From NCBI RefSeq assembly GCF_014697425.1, contig NZ_JACJRU010000023.1:1-64000 (forward strand): a stretch of 64,000 bases of DNA, read 5' to 3'. This stretch comes from Nostoc sp. FACHB-110 (GTDB taxonomy: Bacteria > Cyanobacteriota > Cyanobacteriia > Cyanobacteriales > Nostocaceae). Each line of letters begins with the position of its first letter. Position 1 is the first letter of the stretch. Both the position numbers and the translations under genes were made by a program. The notes under the pieces were generated by a model, which searched no databases, was not told where the DNA came from, and worked only from the letters and a program-made list of their open reading frames with translations. This document shows, in pieces, positions 25,459-35,418 of the stretch.

Positions 25459-26514
25459 GTGACTAGTCCCAGAAGATGGCAGCTTTTGTTTAACCAAATT
25501 CCTAACCAAGTCTATCTTTGGCTAGCTATCTTAATTTTTGGCGTGTCTAGTGCAGTAACTCGGAGATTGACAGAAATTGGTTCGCAAAACTTAATCAATG
25601 GTAGAAATCCAATTTCTTTATGTAATGTTTTATTTGTGGGCAATTTATGTGCCTTGTTAGTTTTATTAAGTATTTATAGGCAACAGTGGAACAAAAAAGT
25701 ATTAAGAAAAATATCGAGAAAGAATTGGTGGATACTAGCTTTAGTAGCTATTTTATCAGGTGCTTTGGTTCCTGGATTAGTATTTCAAGCATTAGCATTA
25801 ACCAATGTTAATAATGTGATTTTAGTAGGTAGATTAGAGCCACCATTGACTTTAGCTTTATCTATCTGGTTATTAAAAGAACGGGTCAATTTTTGGACAA
25901 TTGTTGGAGCGATCGCAGCATTTATTGGCGTGACTTTAACTATAGTACTTCAACCTCCTAGCCCTAACATGATGAATATGGCTGGCTTGAATTTAGGTAT
26001 AGGTGAAATTCTGGCGACTGTAGCAGCTATAGCTGCAGCAATTTCTACAGTTATTAGTAAACAATATCTTCATCATATCCCTTTAGGCATCTTCTCAATT
26101 GTCCGGAATGCTTTGGGTACTGTTGTGTTTTTCTTGATAGCTTTATCGCTGTATGGTAGTCATCATTTTATCGATGTATTGTCGCCTTTTTTGTGGCAAT
26201 GGATGTTGTTATATAGTGCAGTGATTGTAGTTTTAGGTCAATTACTTTGGTTTCAAGGTTTGAGAAATTCTCCGATTGCTGTAGCGTCTTTAATTGGTTC
26301 TTTTACACCAGTGGTAGGTATCTTAGCAGCTTATTTAATTTTAAATGAAGCACCCACTCAAGCTCAATATTTAGGTGGCAGTTTAATTTTAGTGGGTATA
26401 CTCATTAGCCAAATTGGAGTTTTATCTCAAACTCGTCGCGGGATGGAGACTAATAGTATTGATTCTAAACAAGCCAAACAAGTAGAAACTGAAATGGGGT
26501 TTAAGGGGATTTAA
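25459..26514 (+). CDS. EamA/DMT-family transporter
   Basis: 351 residues from a GTG start. Ten hydrophobic segments in two halves of five, as in the drug/metabolite transporter superfamily. The first half ends LVFQALALTNVNNVILVGRL, EPPLTLALSIWLLKERVNFW, and the second half repeats it in LWFQGLRNSPIAVASLIGSF, TPVVGILAAYLILNEAPTQA: the conserved EamA pattern. Inner-membrane exporter of an unknown metabolite. Ends 10 bp from the convergent next gene. Confidence 0.85.
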   Translation: MTSPRRWQLLFNQIPNQVYLWLAILIFGVSSAVTRRLTEIGSQNLINGRNPISLCNVLFVGNLCALLVLLSIYRQQWNKKVLRKISRKNWWILALVAILSGALVPGLVFQALALTNVNNVILVGRLEPPLTLALSIWLLKERVNFWTIVGAIAAFIGVTLTIVLQPPSPNMMNMAGLNLGIGEILATVAAIAAAISTVISKQYLHHIPLGIFSIVRNALGTVVFFLIALSLYGSHHFIDVLSPFLWQWMLLYSAVIVVLGQLLWFQGLRNSPIAVASLIGSFTPVVGILAAYLILNEAPTQAQYLGGSLILVGILISQIGVLSQTRRGMETNSIDSKQAKQVETEMGFKGI

Positions 26515-26524
26515 TTTGCTCAAT

Positions 26525-27622
26525 TTATGCAGATGTAGATTCCTGAGTTAATATCTCTGCATCTTCATCGGCGACACTATGATTTAAATTGTTTCTTAGA
26601 GAGAAACCATCCGCAATATCTTTAATAAAACCAGCTAAAGGTACGGCAATAATTAAACCTAATACTCCACCAAGATAAGTTCCTACTAATAAAGAAATTA
26701 ACACCCAAATAGGTCTTAGACCTGTAAAACTGCCTAACAGACGAGGTGCGATCGCTTGGTCAATTAACTGATCGATAATTACAGCTACCGCTAGCACTTT
26801 AAGTGCTAACCAGAAATCATGGGTAGCTATAATTAACGTAATTACAGCTAAACTGACAACATCTCCAAAAGGAATTAAACTCAAAATTCCTACACCTAAT
26901 CCAAAGAGTAACCCAAACTGAACTTGAAATAACAAAAACATGAATGTTTGAGAAATACCCATGATCAAAGCTAAACTTACCTGTCCAATTAGGTAGTTTT
27001 GAAAGTTGTTTTGAATAGACTGGCTGACTTTTTGGGCAAAATCCCAAGGCAATTTTTTAAAGATACCTTCCCAAATTCTTGGGCCATCTAATAAGAAATA
27101 AAAACTTAAAACGATGGTTATTAAAGCTACTGAAATGCTATCTATTGTATCTATAATAATGCCTAAAAGTCTGTCGGACAGATATTCTACTTCATCAGGA
27201 ATTTTATCAGTAATTTTTGAAAAAATTTGACTAAAATCTATTTTAGTTCTTTGGCTAAAAGCCCAATCATTTAACCCTTGTAGTTTCGTTTCCGTAGAAT
27301 CAATCCACTGAGGCAATAATTTCAGCATTTCATTAAATTGTTCTGAAACTATTGGTAATAAAGTAATTCCCAAAATAACTAATATAACTGTAGCTAAAAT
27401 AAAAACTAGCAGGACTCCATAATTGCGTTTCACTCCCTGTCGCTCAAGTAATGAAACAGGATAATTTAAGATAAAGCCAAATAACGACGCTAGAATAAAA
27501 ATTGTAAATAATGGTTGAAAATATTGAAATAATTTTAATAATAGCCAACCATTAAGAAATAAGAGGGGAAATAGCAAAGTTAAAATCAGCCACTTGAATA
27601 ATTGTTTAAATGATAAATTCAT
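26525..27622 (-). CDS. AI-2E family transporter (PerM-like)
   Basis: 365 residues with about seven to eight membrane segments: two to three at the N-terminus (LILTLLFPLLFLNGWLLLKL, FTIFILASLFGFILNYPVSL), a soluble stretch with coiled-coil character around EQFNEMLKLLPQWIDSTETK, and four to five at the C-terminus including LLFGLGVGILSLIPFGDVVS and GLRPIWVLISLLVGTYLGGVLGL. The family includes a reported AI-2 exporter and Na+/H+ antiporters, so the family name does not fix the substrate. Confidence 0.85.
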   Translation of the reverse strand: MNLSFKQLFKWLILTLLFPLLFLNGWLLLKLFQYFQPLFTIFILASLFGFILNYPVSLLERQGVKRNYGVLLVFILATVILVILGITLLPIVSEQFNEMLKLLPQWIDSTETKLQGLNDWAFSQRTKIDFSQIFSKITDKIPDEVEYLSDRLLGIIIDTIDSISVALITIVLSFYFLLDGPRIWEGIFKKLPWDFAQKVSQSIQNNFQNYLIGQVSLALIMGISQTFMFLLFQVQFGLLFGLGVGILSLIPFGDVVSLAVITLIIATHDFWLALKVLAVAVIIDQLIDQAIAPRLLGSFTGLRPIWVLISLLVGTYLGGVLGLIIAVPLAGFIKDIADGFSLRNNLNHSVADEDAEILTQESTSA

Positions 27623-27750
27623 ATTTTCCTAGCTTTGCATAAAACCTATGCGTCTGCTTAAAGTATAAAACGGCGATCGCCAACACAGAAACAAGGTTGA
27701 GTAACTTAATTTTTTGGAGATTACTTTTAGATGAAATCATCAAAATGATT

Positions 27751-27775
27751 AGGGGCGCAAGTTATTGCGCCCCCT
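27751..27775 (-). terminator. Intrinsic terminator of the M61 peptidase gene
   Basis: AGGGGCGCAA pairs perfectly with TTGCGCCCCCT around GTTA, 39 bp past the stop of the minus-strand gene at 27814. Confidence 0.8.
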
Positions 27776-27813
27776 TAAGTAATTAGTTAAAATTCAACAT
27801 CTAAAACAGTAGC

Positions 27814-29598
27814 TTAACGCAGAGTAGTTAGCGGTACACCCAACCACCCAGCAAAATTTTCTTTCTGCCTAGCATCAGGATTATTGACTGGTACTACTTG
27901 ATACTTACTAGAGCGAGGTGCAGCCAGAGTCACAGCACAGTTACGTAATTCGTCTTGATGGAAAACTGTGACTTGAATGGTGTCGTTTGGTTGATAATCT
28001 TTGAGGCGATCGCTTAATTGATGACTGGTAACGCGGATACCAGCAATAGCCAGCAACTCATCACCCGCATCAATGCCTGCTAATTGTGCAGGTGAACCGA
28101 ATTCAACCAACTTAACGATTTCTCGACCATTCTCAGTATTTAATCTCACACCGAAGTAAGGTTCGTCTTCCTTATCCGCAATCACCTGTAAACCAAATGG
28201 TTCTAGGTACTGGTTGAAGGGTAACTCTTCCGTGCCATTAATGTAACGTTCAAAAAAGTCAGTTAAATCCATTTCTGCAATCGATTCTATGACTTCTTGC
28301 AATTGCTCTGGAGTGTAACCAATTTCTGGTTTGCCGAACTTACGCCACATTTGCCGCATCACATCATCGAGCGATCGCTGATTACTATAGCGCTCTCTAA
28401 TCAGCAAATCCAGCAGCAAAGAAACCATCTCTCCCTTTAAATAATAGGAAATTTGGGAATTATTACTATTGGCATCAGGACGATAAAGTTTAATCCAAGC
28501 ATCAAAACTCGATTCAGCCAATGGTTGTACTTTGCGCCCTGGAGTTGTCAAATAGCGCGAAATTTCCTTACTCCAATTTTGGAAATATGACTTCGCGTCA
28601 TAAATACCTGCGCGCAAAGGAATAATCAAATCGTAGTAACTCGTCGTACCTTCACAAAACCACAAAGAGGATGTATAGTTTTCGCGATCGTAATCAAAAA
28701 CTTCTAAAGCTTTGGGACGAATGCGTTTGACATTCCACAAGTGAAAGAACTCGTGGGCTACTAATTGCATAAAACGTTCGTATTTATCAGGGGATTTAAA
28801 ACCAAAACGTTGATAAATTAAAGAACAACAATTTTTATGCTCTAATCCACCATAGGCTTGGGCAAATAAATGCAGCAGAAACACATATCTTTCATAAGGC
28901 AAGCCGCCAAACATCTGTGCTTCGACATGAATAATTTTTTGGATGTCAGCAATTATTCGTTGTACTTGATAATTGCCTTGCCCCCAGATAGCTAGTTCAT
29001 GGGGTTTTCCTAGCACTTCAAAGTGATATAGCTCGTGATAGCCAATTTCAAAGGGGCTATCTACAAGCGTATCAAAGTCTTCTGCATAGAAAGTATAGGG
29101 CTGTCCCTCGACTGAAGGTAGAGGAGTAGTCACGCGCCATTCTGGATGGGGTGGCACAATAGTGACTTGAATTGGTAAGCCTTCGCAACCTCTCAGCCTG
29201 AAAAATAAAGCTGCTCCGTTAAAATAGCCGTGAGTGTTATCTAAATGATTTGTGCGTACCGACAGCTCATTGGCGAATATGCGGTAACGCACAGTTAATT
29301 TTGAAATTCCATCGGTATTTACTTGCCAATGGTTTTTACTGAGTTTGCACCAAGACAAAGGCTCGTCACCCGCAAAAGCGGCAAAGTCTTGTAAATTCTT
29401 GGCATATTCGCGCACTAAGTAAGAGCCTGGTGTCCAGACAGGCATTTTTAAGTCCAAAGTTGGGGATGAGTGATTAACAAGCTGCAAGCTCACCTCAAAC
29501 AGATGGGTTTCTGGTTGGGGCATTGCTACCGAGTAATGGATTGTCGGTACTGTTTCCTTAACGCCAATTTCGAGACGAGGTGCTGTTGCTTCAGTCAT
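27814..29598 (-). CDS. M61-family (glycyl aminopeptidase-like) peptidase with PDZ domain
   Basis: 594 residues from ATG at 29598 (MTEATAPRLEIGVKE); upstream in-frame codons give an unlikely hydrophobic lead. N-terminal beta domain (TLDLKMPVWTPGSYLVREYA is the family hallmark), a central gluzincin domain with the zinc motif HEFFHLWNVKRIRP and downstream FCEGTTSYYD supplying the third ligand Glu, and a C-terminal PDZ domain (VKLVEFGSPAQLAGIDAGDE). Cytoplasmic by lack of signal. Releases N-terminal glycine or alanine in known members; the in vivo role is open. Confidence 0.9.
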   Translation of the reverse strand: MTEATAPRLEIGVKETVPTIHYSVAMPQPETHLFEVSLQLVNHSSPTLDLKMPVWTPGSYLVREYAKNLQDFAAFAGDEPLSWCKLSKNHWQVNTDGISKLTVRYRIFANELSVRTNHLDNTHGYFNGAALFFRLRGCEGLPIQVTIVPPHPEWRVTTPLPSVEGQPYTFYAEDFDTLVDSPFEIGYHELYHFEVLGKPHELAIWGQGNYQVQRIIADIQKIIHVEAQMFGGLPYERYVFLLHLFAQAYGGLEHKNCCSLIYQRFGFKSPDKYERFMQLVAHEFFHLWNVKRIRPKALEVFDYDRENYTSSLWFCEGTTSYYDLIIPLRAGIYDAKSYFQNWSKEISRYLTTPGRKVQPLAESSFDAWIKLYRPDANSNNSQISYYLKGEMVSLLLDLLIRERYSNQRSLDDVMRQMWRKFGKPEIGYTPEQLQEVIESIAEMDLTDFFERYINGTEELPFNQYLEPFGLQVIADKEDEPYFGVRLNTENGREIVKLVEFGSPAQLAGIDAGDELLAIAGIRVTSHQLSDRLKDYQPNDTIQVTVFHQDELRNCAVTLAAPRSSKYQVVPVNNPDARQKENFAGWLGVPLTTLR

Positions 29599-29936
29599 TT
29601 GTAGTAGTAGACAGGAGTGATAAGTTATGAGTTTATAGTTAATAGTCAAAAGTTAATAGTCAATAGTAGGACTTTGTAAAGAATTAAGAACAAAATAGCG
29701 TTAAACTCGGATTTTGTAAAAATTTACATTTATTAATTTAATAACTAATGGTTGATTTCACTCAGCTAGAGATACTTTTATTCACATAATCAGTACCTTT
29801 TTCCCGTTGAATCGGCGTTTTCAGCAAGATCCCAGCTGACCAGCTTTTCGTGATTAATAGTCAATCAGGCAGATTTCAAAACTGATTACTCAAGACTTCA
29901 CACTCAGCACCTAGTTAAAAGTTGAGTCAGACGTTT
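29599..29936. other. Intergenic, no gene seen
   Basis: 338 bp with short direct repeats (GTTAATAGTCAAAAG, GTTAATAGTCAATAG near 29637-29662) and AT-rich sequence. No hairpin or RNA gene can be supported. Confidence 0.4.
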
Positions 29937-30182
29937 TTAGGATATGTCTAAGAAAGTTGACATATCTCTATAAATAAGTTTAACCAATTCTGGTGGTTCT
30001 GTTAGCTCTACTTGCAACAGCCAGTCTCTTGTTTTCGGCAAATTAGCCTCAATTGCTCTGAAAGATGAAGCGGCAGCCACTGTTGAGCAATGGCTGGGAA
30101 TGACTCGCTTGATTGCGATTTTGAGTGGGATAGATAAATTTTCCCAAGCAGGGGAAGTGGAGTGACTTGACTGTGAAAACAA
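29937..30182 (-). CDS. Doubtful small ORF after the CRP-family gene
   Basis: 81 codons from a TTG, starting two bases after the CRP-family gene's stop. The product (ending LTEPPELVKLIYRDMSTFLD) has no recognised domain and no ribosome site is visible. It could be a degraded gene remnant or chance frame. Kept because the close spacing would fit an operon. Confidence 0.3.
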   Translation of the reverse strand: MFSQSSHSTSPAWENLSIPLKIAIKRVIPSHCSTVAAASSFRAIEANLPKTRDWLLQVELTEPPELVKLIYRDMSTFLDIS

Positions 30183-30184
30183 AA

Positions 30185-30868
30185 CTAGACTTTGCCTGCT
30201 AAATTCATCAACTGTTTAAAATTAACTAATGAAATGATGTTATTAACACTATCAATGATGATCCAGCCTTTTTCATGTAATTTTTCCATAATTTTGGTGG
30301 TTTCTTCTACACCAATTTCTGTTACCTCTGCTAAATCTTTAAAAGGAATATTAAAAATTTCTTTACCTTGATGTGTTTCTTGTCCATAACTTTCACCTAA
30401 ATTGACTAAAGTATGAGCAAGTTTGACAGCGGGTGGTGAAGAACGGATTTGCAATCTTTGGTTAATTTGTCGCAATCTTCGCACCATTAATTGCAACATT
30501 CGATGATGTAATTGTGGGTCTTTAAATAAAATTTGAATAAACCGTTCTCTGGAAATACTTAGTAATTTGACTGGCGAAAGAGCAATGACATCTGTTGAAC
30601 GCGGAGATTCATCAAGAATTGCCATTTCGCCAAAAAAATCGCCTCGCCCTAAAATTGCGATCGCTACAGAATCATCTCCTGAAGTTCGCCGGACTTTTAC
30701 CCAGCCGGATACTACGAAGTAAACTGCATTACCCCAAGCATCTTCCATGAGTACCGCTCTGCCTGCTGGATATTCGTGTTCAATTGCTACATTGAGCAGC
30801 CATTCTAATGTTTGAGGGTTGGCTGTACTCAATAAAGGGAAAAGTTCACTAAAAACCTCTGTCTGCAT
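30185..30868 (-). CDS. CRP/FNR-family transcriptional regulator
   Basis: 227 residues. N-terminal cyclic-nucleotide-binding fold (VSGWVKVRRTSGDDSVAIAI, LGRGDFFGEMAILDESPRST) with the FGEMA and RST positions of the phosphate-binding cassette, so cAMP or another nucleotide could bind. A dimerisation helix (LMVRRLRQINQRLQIR) leads to a C-terminal winged HTH (FKDLAEVTEIGVEETTKIME). Targets unknown; monocistronic or with the doubtful ORF behind it. Confidence 0.88.
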   Translation of the reverse strand: MQTEVFSELFPLLSTANPQTLEWLLNVAIEHEYPAGRAVLMEDAWGNAVYFVVSGWVKVRRTSGDDSVAIAILGRGDFFGEMAILDESPRSTDVIALSPVKLLSISRERFIQILFKDPQLHHRMLQLMVRRLRQINQRLQIRSSPPAVKLAHTLVNLGESYGQETHQGKEIFNIPFKDLAEVTEIGVEETTKIMEKLHEKGWIIIDSVNNIISLVNFKQLMNLAGKV

Positions 30869-31068
30869 GAAATATCTTTAAAAATTAATTAAATAATGGA
30901 AAATAAGCTGACTACTATAAGTTTTAAAACCGCAACCATAGTATTAATACATACTTTTACAATATTGATTTACACAATAAATCTATGGTATTGGTCTAAT
31001 CGTCCATTACAACATAACAATTCTCTAGGGGATCGAAATCAGCGGTTTTACTGACAGGATGTTTATTT

Positions 31069-32250
31069 CTAATTTACGCCAGAATCGTTATTAGCGGTCA
31101 GGATTTTGACTTGTCTATCTAAATTTTCTACTATTTGATTTAAGGCTACTAAAGCATCTGATTGCTCTGTAGTCAGGCTAGAGTTGAGTAAAAGGCGTTG
31201 ATTTAGTTCTTGTAACTTATAGTTGAGTTGTTGGGAAATTCCTAAAACATCGCGGCGTAGGCGAGCTAATTGTTGCTGCTGATAAAATTTTAAGGCTGCT
31301 CCCCGTAAAACTTGCAGGGTTGCTTCTTCACCATAAATTCCTGGCATCACTCGCAGGCGTAATAACAAACGATTTTGTTGATACAAACATTCTTTCTCTA
31401 CTTGTTTTGGTTCGGAAATGATGGTTACAGGTAGCCCAGCAAATCGCTTTAATTCATTGAGTACGCCTTGGAAAACCGAAAGAGGTAATTTATCTAATAC
31501 AGATTGCACAACGCCGTTATCACTCCACAGAATCTTACCTTGATAAGGTTGTCTTTCTAAATACAAGCGGCCAATTCCCCCACCGAGAACTCGCCCTAAT
31601 AGTTCTTCTAGCAGTTGTTTTGGTGGAAGTGCTGGTAGCAATTCTACAGGCGTGGTTAACTGTGGAGTTGGCACTGGCAAAATACTCAAGTTAGTTAGCA
31701 GTGCTGCTTCTTTGGCTAAATCTTCTCTGGTCTTTTTGCTTTGGGTGGTAGGTTCTGATAGGGGAATATATTCAGAATTGGTTGTTTTGCCAAATTCTGA
31801 TATTTGTGATTGCTGGCTTTGGGATGTGACGATATCTGGGTTTGTTTTTTGTTCTGATTTGGCGGCTAAGTCTGCTTTTGGATGACTAAAGGTTGTGATT
31901 TCTAAACTGTGGGTATTTTTATAGTTGAGATAGGCTGATAGTAGCTGGCGATGGCTATCAGTAGGAATTTCTTGAATGACCATTGTGCAGTGGATATAAG
32001 TCAAGATGCGATTCACATAATCTAGTGCGCCGCTGTCTTGAGGATGTACCATACCCAGCGTTAGTACGTTGTCTTCTAATTGAAAGGGCAAAATTTGGTG
32101 GTATAAGCAAGCTTCAAATGACAAAAGACTTTCAATGAGTTCAAATACCTGTTGAAGATTGCTGTCTAGTTCTAAATTGATAACTGTGTTGGGTGCTATT
32201 TGTTGCTTGCTGATATCGATATCAGGGGATTTGTCCTCAGAAGACAACAT
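31069..32250 (-). CDS. GspE/PilB N-terminal-like protein without the ATPase core
   Basis: 393 residues. The N-terminal 110 residues (VFELIESLLSFEACLYHQIL, LTLGMVHPQDSGALDYVNRI) follow the N-terminal domain of type II secretion/type IV pilus ATPases. After a Ser/Thr-rich linker, residues about 215-330 (LLEELLGRVLGGGIGRLYLE, QGKILWSDNGVVQSVLDKLP, then VMPGIYGEEATLQVL) resemble the region just before the ATPase core, including a basic RLRVMPG. No Walker A follows; instead a coiled coil (RRDVLGISQQLNYKLQELNQ) ends the protein. It may be a regulator or decoy of the pilus motor; inference. Confidence 0.65.
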   Translation of the reverse strand: MLSSEDKSPDIDISKQQIAPNTVINLELDSNLQQVFELIESLLSFEACLYHQILPFQLEDNVLTLGMVHPQDSGALDYVNRILTYIHCTMVIQEIPTDSHRQLLSAYLNYKNTHSLEITTFSHPKADLAAKSEQKTNPDIVTSQSQQSQISEFGKTTNSEYIPLSEPTTQSKKTREDLAKEAALLTNLSILPVPTPQLTTPVELLPALPPKQLLEELLGRVLGGGIGRLYLERQPYQGKILWSDNGVVQSVLDKLPLSVFQGVLNELKRFAGLPVTIISEPKQVEKECLYQQNRLLLRLRVMPGIYGEEATLQVLRGAALKFYQQQQLARLRRDVLGISQQLNYKLQELNQRLLLNSSLTTEQSDALVALNQIVENLDRQVKILTANNDSGVN

Positions 32251-32512
32251 AAATTTTAATGGCTGAAAGTTTGCTTATATTGTATTTTGCTCTAAATTCG
32301 TTGGCAGTAAATAAAGATACTTTGTTACCTTGTTAAAGTTAAATTAATTACTTTGGTTAATCAGCACATCAGTTAAATGGGGTCAGGGAGTATCAAGAAA
32401 GATTGCTTGGAGAAAAGCTCTTTCAGTTGCCTCCCGCATAGTCCCAAATCAACTGCTGTTTACATGATGCTGGTGTTTCAGGTTTGAATTGCGGCGATCG
32501 CTCTTGATTGTG

Positions 32513-33688
32513 TTATTCTTCGGTTCTCAGTGATTGGGCTGCGAGATAAATTTTTGACCATTCGCCCATTGCCTGATGGGTTTTGAGTTTTAACTGTTGG
32601 GCGATTGCTTCAATGGAGTTACCTGCTTTACGTAAATCTAGTACTTGCCGCCCAATGGGGGTTAATTGTGTATACAGTTTTTGCCATTGGCTAGGTGTGA
32701 GTCCCAGATTATGTTCTTGCAAGGAAGTAGCTAACCAGCTATCTACAAGTTCTGGTTTATCTTTAAGGGCAAAGACCCGCACTGCATGATAGCTAATTTT
32801 TTCTCGCAAGCGATAAATTTCACGGATGGGTTTATTTAGTTGCTTGGCAATTTCGTCTTGAGTTTTGCCTTGGAGATACAATCGTAACCAATCTACGGCT
32901 TCTTGTCCGAGATTGGCTTGTAGGTACTCAGCGAATTCTTGTTGAACTGTTTGCCGTAGCGATTGCTGCTCTTCTAGTTGTTGTGCTTCTTGATATTCGG
33001 CTATGGCTTGTGTGTCTACCAAGTTGATGCGGTTATCACTATCATCGGTGAGAATTTCTTCGGAAACTAATCTCACCATATCGCTACCGGGAACTTGGGT
33101 TAAGCCACCACGTTGTGTCCGGCGCAGGTAGTTGACAAAGCGATAGACTAATAACGGTTGATTGCGGACTGGTCGCAAAGCATACTCTTCTATGGTGGCA
33201 AACAGTAATGTGTCTTGCAGTCGTCTATCGGTGGTAAATTCAGCGATGCAAGCCATTTGCTGCTGCATATAAGTATCGTTTTGCAACAATTCTTGGATGA
33301 CTTCTTGTAATACATCCATGACACTGCGTTGGCGATCGCGGCTTAAAGCTACCCAAGTTTGAATTTTATTACGTAAAGAAACCAAACTGCCCAATCGGGT
33401 AATTAAGTTGCGATAAGCTTTATCTCTGCCAATTCCTAAGTAGCGTTGACGTAAAATTTTCCAGCGATACTCCATCGCTTGCTTGGCAATTTCTAGTTCT
33501 TTGGGTTCGAGTAGTTCAAACCGTTGTAAATCTCTGCCCAACAGCCAACGTACAATACTTTCTGTTGTCGTTGTACTGTTGTCTGGGCATTCTTCGGCTA
33601 GGCGGTTGCGCCAATACTGTTCTAGTTTTTCCGCATCCTTGGCCATAGCGAGATTGCGCTCCTCGAAACCCTGTTTTAAAGTTTGCAT
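32513..33688 (-). CDS. HetZ-related protein
   Basis: 391 residues from ATG at 33688 with GGGG just upstream; further starts at 33700 and 33709 (GTG) are possible. Helical protein with RWLLGRDLQRFELLEPKELE, LVYRFVNYLRRTQRGGLTQV and a C-terminal sigma-like pair of HTH-type motifs (LQGKTQDEIAKQLNKPIREI and LRKAGNSIEAIAQQLKLKTH). I recognise it as one of the HetZ-related proteins of cyanobacteria; HetZ itself acts early in heterocyst differentiation. A DNA-binding role is likely, but the specific role of this relative is not shown by the sequence. Confidence 0.6.
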   Translation of the reverse strand: MQTLKQGFEERNLAMAKDAEKLEQYWRNRLAEECPDNSTTTTESIVRWLLGRDLQRFELLEPKELEIAKQAMEYRWKILRQRYLGIGRDKAYRNLITRLGSLVSLRNKIQTWVALSRDRQRSVMDVLQEVIQELLQNDTYMQQQMACIAEFTTDRRLQDTLLFATIEEYALRPVRNQPLLVYRFVNYLRRTQRGGLTQVPGSDMVRLVSEEILTDDSDNRINLVDTQAIAEYQEAQQLEEQQSLRQTVQQEFAEYLQANLGQEAVDWLRLYLQGKTQDEIAKQLNKPIREIYRLREKISYHAVRVFALKDKPELVDSWLATSLQEHNLGLTPSQWQKLYTQLTPIGRQVLDLRKAGNSIEAIAQQLKLKTHQAMGEWSKIYLAAQSLRTEE

Positions 33689-33709
33689 CACAACCCCCAT
33701 ACATCGCAC

Positions 33710-34552
33710 TTAAATGTTGATTGGCAATTGTTCAGGAATCTATCAGACTGATCGAGACATTTCCGCGATTCTATTGTTATTTACGTTTTTATTCCTAAAC
33801 TTTATGCAGAAGTTTGAAAATTGCTGTTTTTGTTTTGATTTTTTAATGCTAGAGATGCCTGTATTGAAAGCTTTTTGCCATCTTAGAAAAATCTAAATTT
33901 TTGTAAATTTACACTGAAATTTTTCGCACAATATCCTTACCCTAAAGGGCAAAATATCACTTAAAAAGCACAATTCAGTTTTTGTGAAAGAATTAAGAAG
34001 ATTTCCTTCAATTGAGACGTGATATTACTTAAATAAGTTTCATCTATGAGAGTCTTGCTTGTATTTGGGATGATATGTAATTTTTTTTATCATTTCTCTG
34101 TAGCTGGCAGGGCTAAGAGCAGCAATTTGTCTTTCACTCCTTGATTTTTCGATGACTCTAACCGAGGTCTTGCCCTAGGGAAGCGATCGCTAATAATACA
34201 ATTCTCTAAGCATATTGCCAAAAATTATGAGAATTTTATGAAAATTACATTAAAAATTTCCCACCTGACCCAACAAATACTGAAAAACAGGTAAAAAATT
34301 AAAGGGTTCTTTTTCCTCGAACCCAGCATACTCAATTAATAGTGGCTACTATATTTTTGTGATGAGAAGTATTTTATCAACCTCTAGAGTTAACACTCGT
34401 GACTTGGCTGTTATTTACATTCAATAGATTAAGATTTCACCATAATCTTTAGCAAAAAGTCAATAGTCAAACACCCAGGATTAATGGTTATTTAACGCTG
34501 AGACTGTAGACTTTTGACTTTAGCTATCAAATAAATGGCTCGTAAATTTCAG
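33710..34552. other. Long intergenic region upstream of the HetZ-related gene
   Basis: 843 bp between the minus-strand HetZ-related gene start and the end of ccmK4. It must hold the promoter of the former and the terminator of the latter. AT-rich, with one GCGATCGC near 34182 and only weak inverted repeats. No conserved RNA or ORF seen. Confidence 0.45.
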
Positions 34553-34903
34553 TTATCTACCGTTAGAAGACCGAATAATGGGATTTTCTACAGAGTCACG
34601 GTACTGTTGTACAGCTTCGGTATAGCCAATTGGTAAAACAGCCTCAACGTTCTCGTGAGGACGGGGGATAATGACCCAAGACTCTAAGGTTCCACCATGA
34701 ACATTTTCTGCGGCTTCTACACCAGCGGCCATTGCGGTTTTAACCTCAGAAACATCTCCACGAATATTCACAGTAAAACGCGCACTCCCAACTCGGATAT
34801 ACCCAACGAGGGTAACTCGTCCAGCTTTTACCATAGCGTCTGCTGCCGCTAACACAGCAGGAAAACCTTTAGTTTCCAGCGCACCAACCGCTTGTAGTGA
34901 CAT
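34553..34903 (-). CDS. ccmK4: Carboxysome shell protein CcmK4
   Basis: 116 residues, a single BMC domain that assembles into hexamers of the beta-carboxysome shell. Features: GALETKGFPAVLAAADAMVK, the pore-region VNIRGDVSEVKTAMAAGVEA, and IIPRPHENVEAVLPIGY. The sequence is closer to CcmK4 than to CcmK1/2 because of GYIRVGSARFTVNIRGD and a longer C-terminal extension (about 15 residues, VENPIIRSSNGR). It lies 88 bp after ccmK3 on the same strand, the usual satellite locus away from the main ccm operon. Such shell variants are thought to tune pore permeability. Confidence 0.93.
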   Translation of the reverse strand: MSLQAVGALETKGFPAVLAAADAMVKAGRVTLVGYIRVGSARFTVNIRGDVSEVKTAMAAGVEAAENVHGGTLESWVIIPRPHENVEAVLPIGYTEAVQQYRDSVENPIIRSSNGR

Positions 34904-34991
34904 TCTTCATCTCCTGATATGAATAAAACCTATGTAGGGCTACAAGATTAATTGTAGAAAGCTTCGTTACAAATTTTAATGGCGAAACCGT

Positions 34992-35303
34992 TTAGAAAAT
35001 TCGGAAAGGCTCAGATTTTTGGGTGAAGTGGATAGGTAAAATTGTTTCCACATTTTCCGGGGGGTTAGGAACTATGTAGTGGGTGATCACTTCACCACCA
35101 TAAGCTTGTTCTCCAGCGGCTATTCCTGCTTCAACGGCTCTTTTGACTTCAGCAACTTGTCCCCGGACAGCAACTAATAAGCGAGCGCTTTCTGCCTGAC
35201 CATAATACACAAGTGTAACTGCGGCAGATTTGACCATTGCGTCTGCTGCGGCTAACACAGCAGGAAAACCTAAAGTTTCGATTACGCCAACCGCCATTGG
35301 CAT
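34992..35303 (-). CDS. ccmK3: Carboxysome shell protein CcmK3
   Basis: 103 residues, BMC domain. VGVIETLGFPAVLAAADAMV opens the fold; VTLVYYGQAESARLLVAVRG and VAEVKRAVEAGIAAGEQAYG, with IVPNPPENVETILPIHF, match CcmK3, which has YY and PNPPENV where CcmK4 has GY and PRPHENV. CcmK3 does not form stable hexamers alone in studied species and mixes with CcmK4, which fits the adjacent gene order ccmK3-ccmK4. Confidence 0.92.
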   Translation of the reverse strand: MPMAVGVIETLGFPAVLAAADAMVKSAAVTLVYYGQAESARLLVAVRGQVAEVKRAVEAGIAAGEQAYGGEVITHYIVPNPPENVETILPIHFTQKSEPFRIF

Positions 35304-35418
35304 GGCATCAGCTCCTGAGACAATAATAAGTGATATATATTTTACGAGGGTTTTGTCCTAGTTGTGACATTTGGGACAGTTTTTTTCCTGGGTAACTAGG
35401 TGTTGTAAACTATAACTT

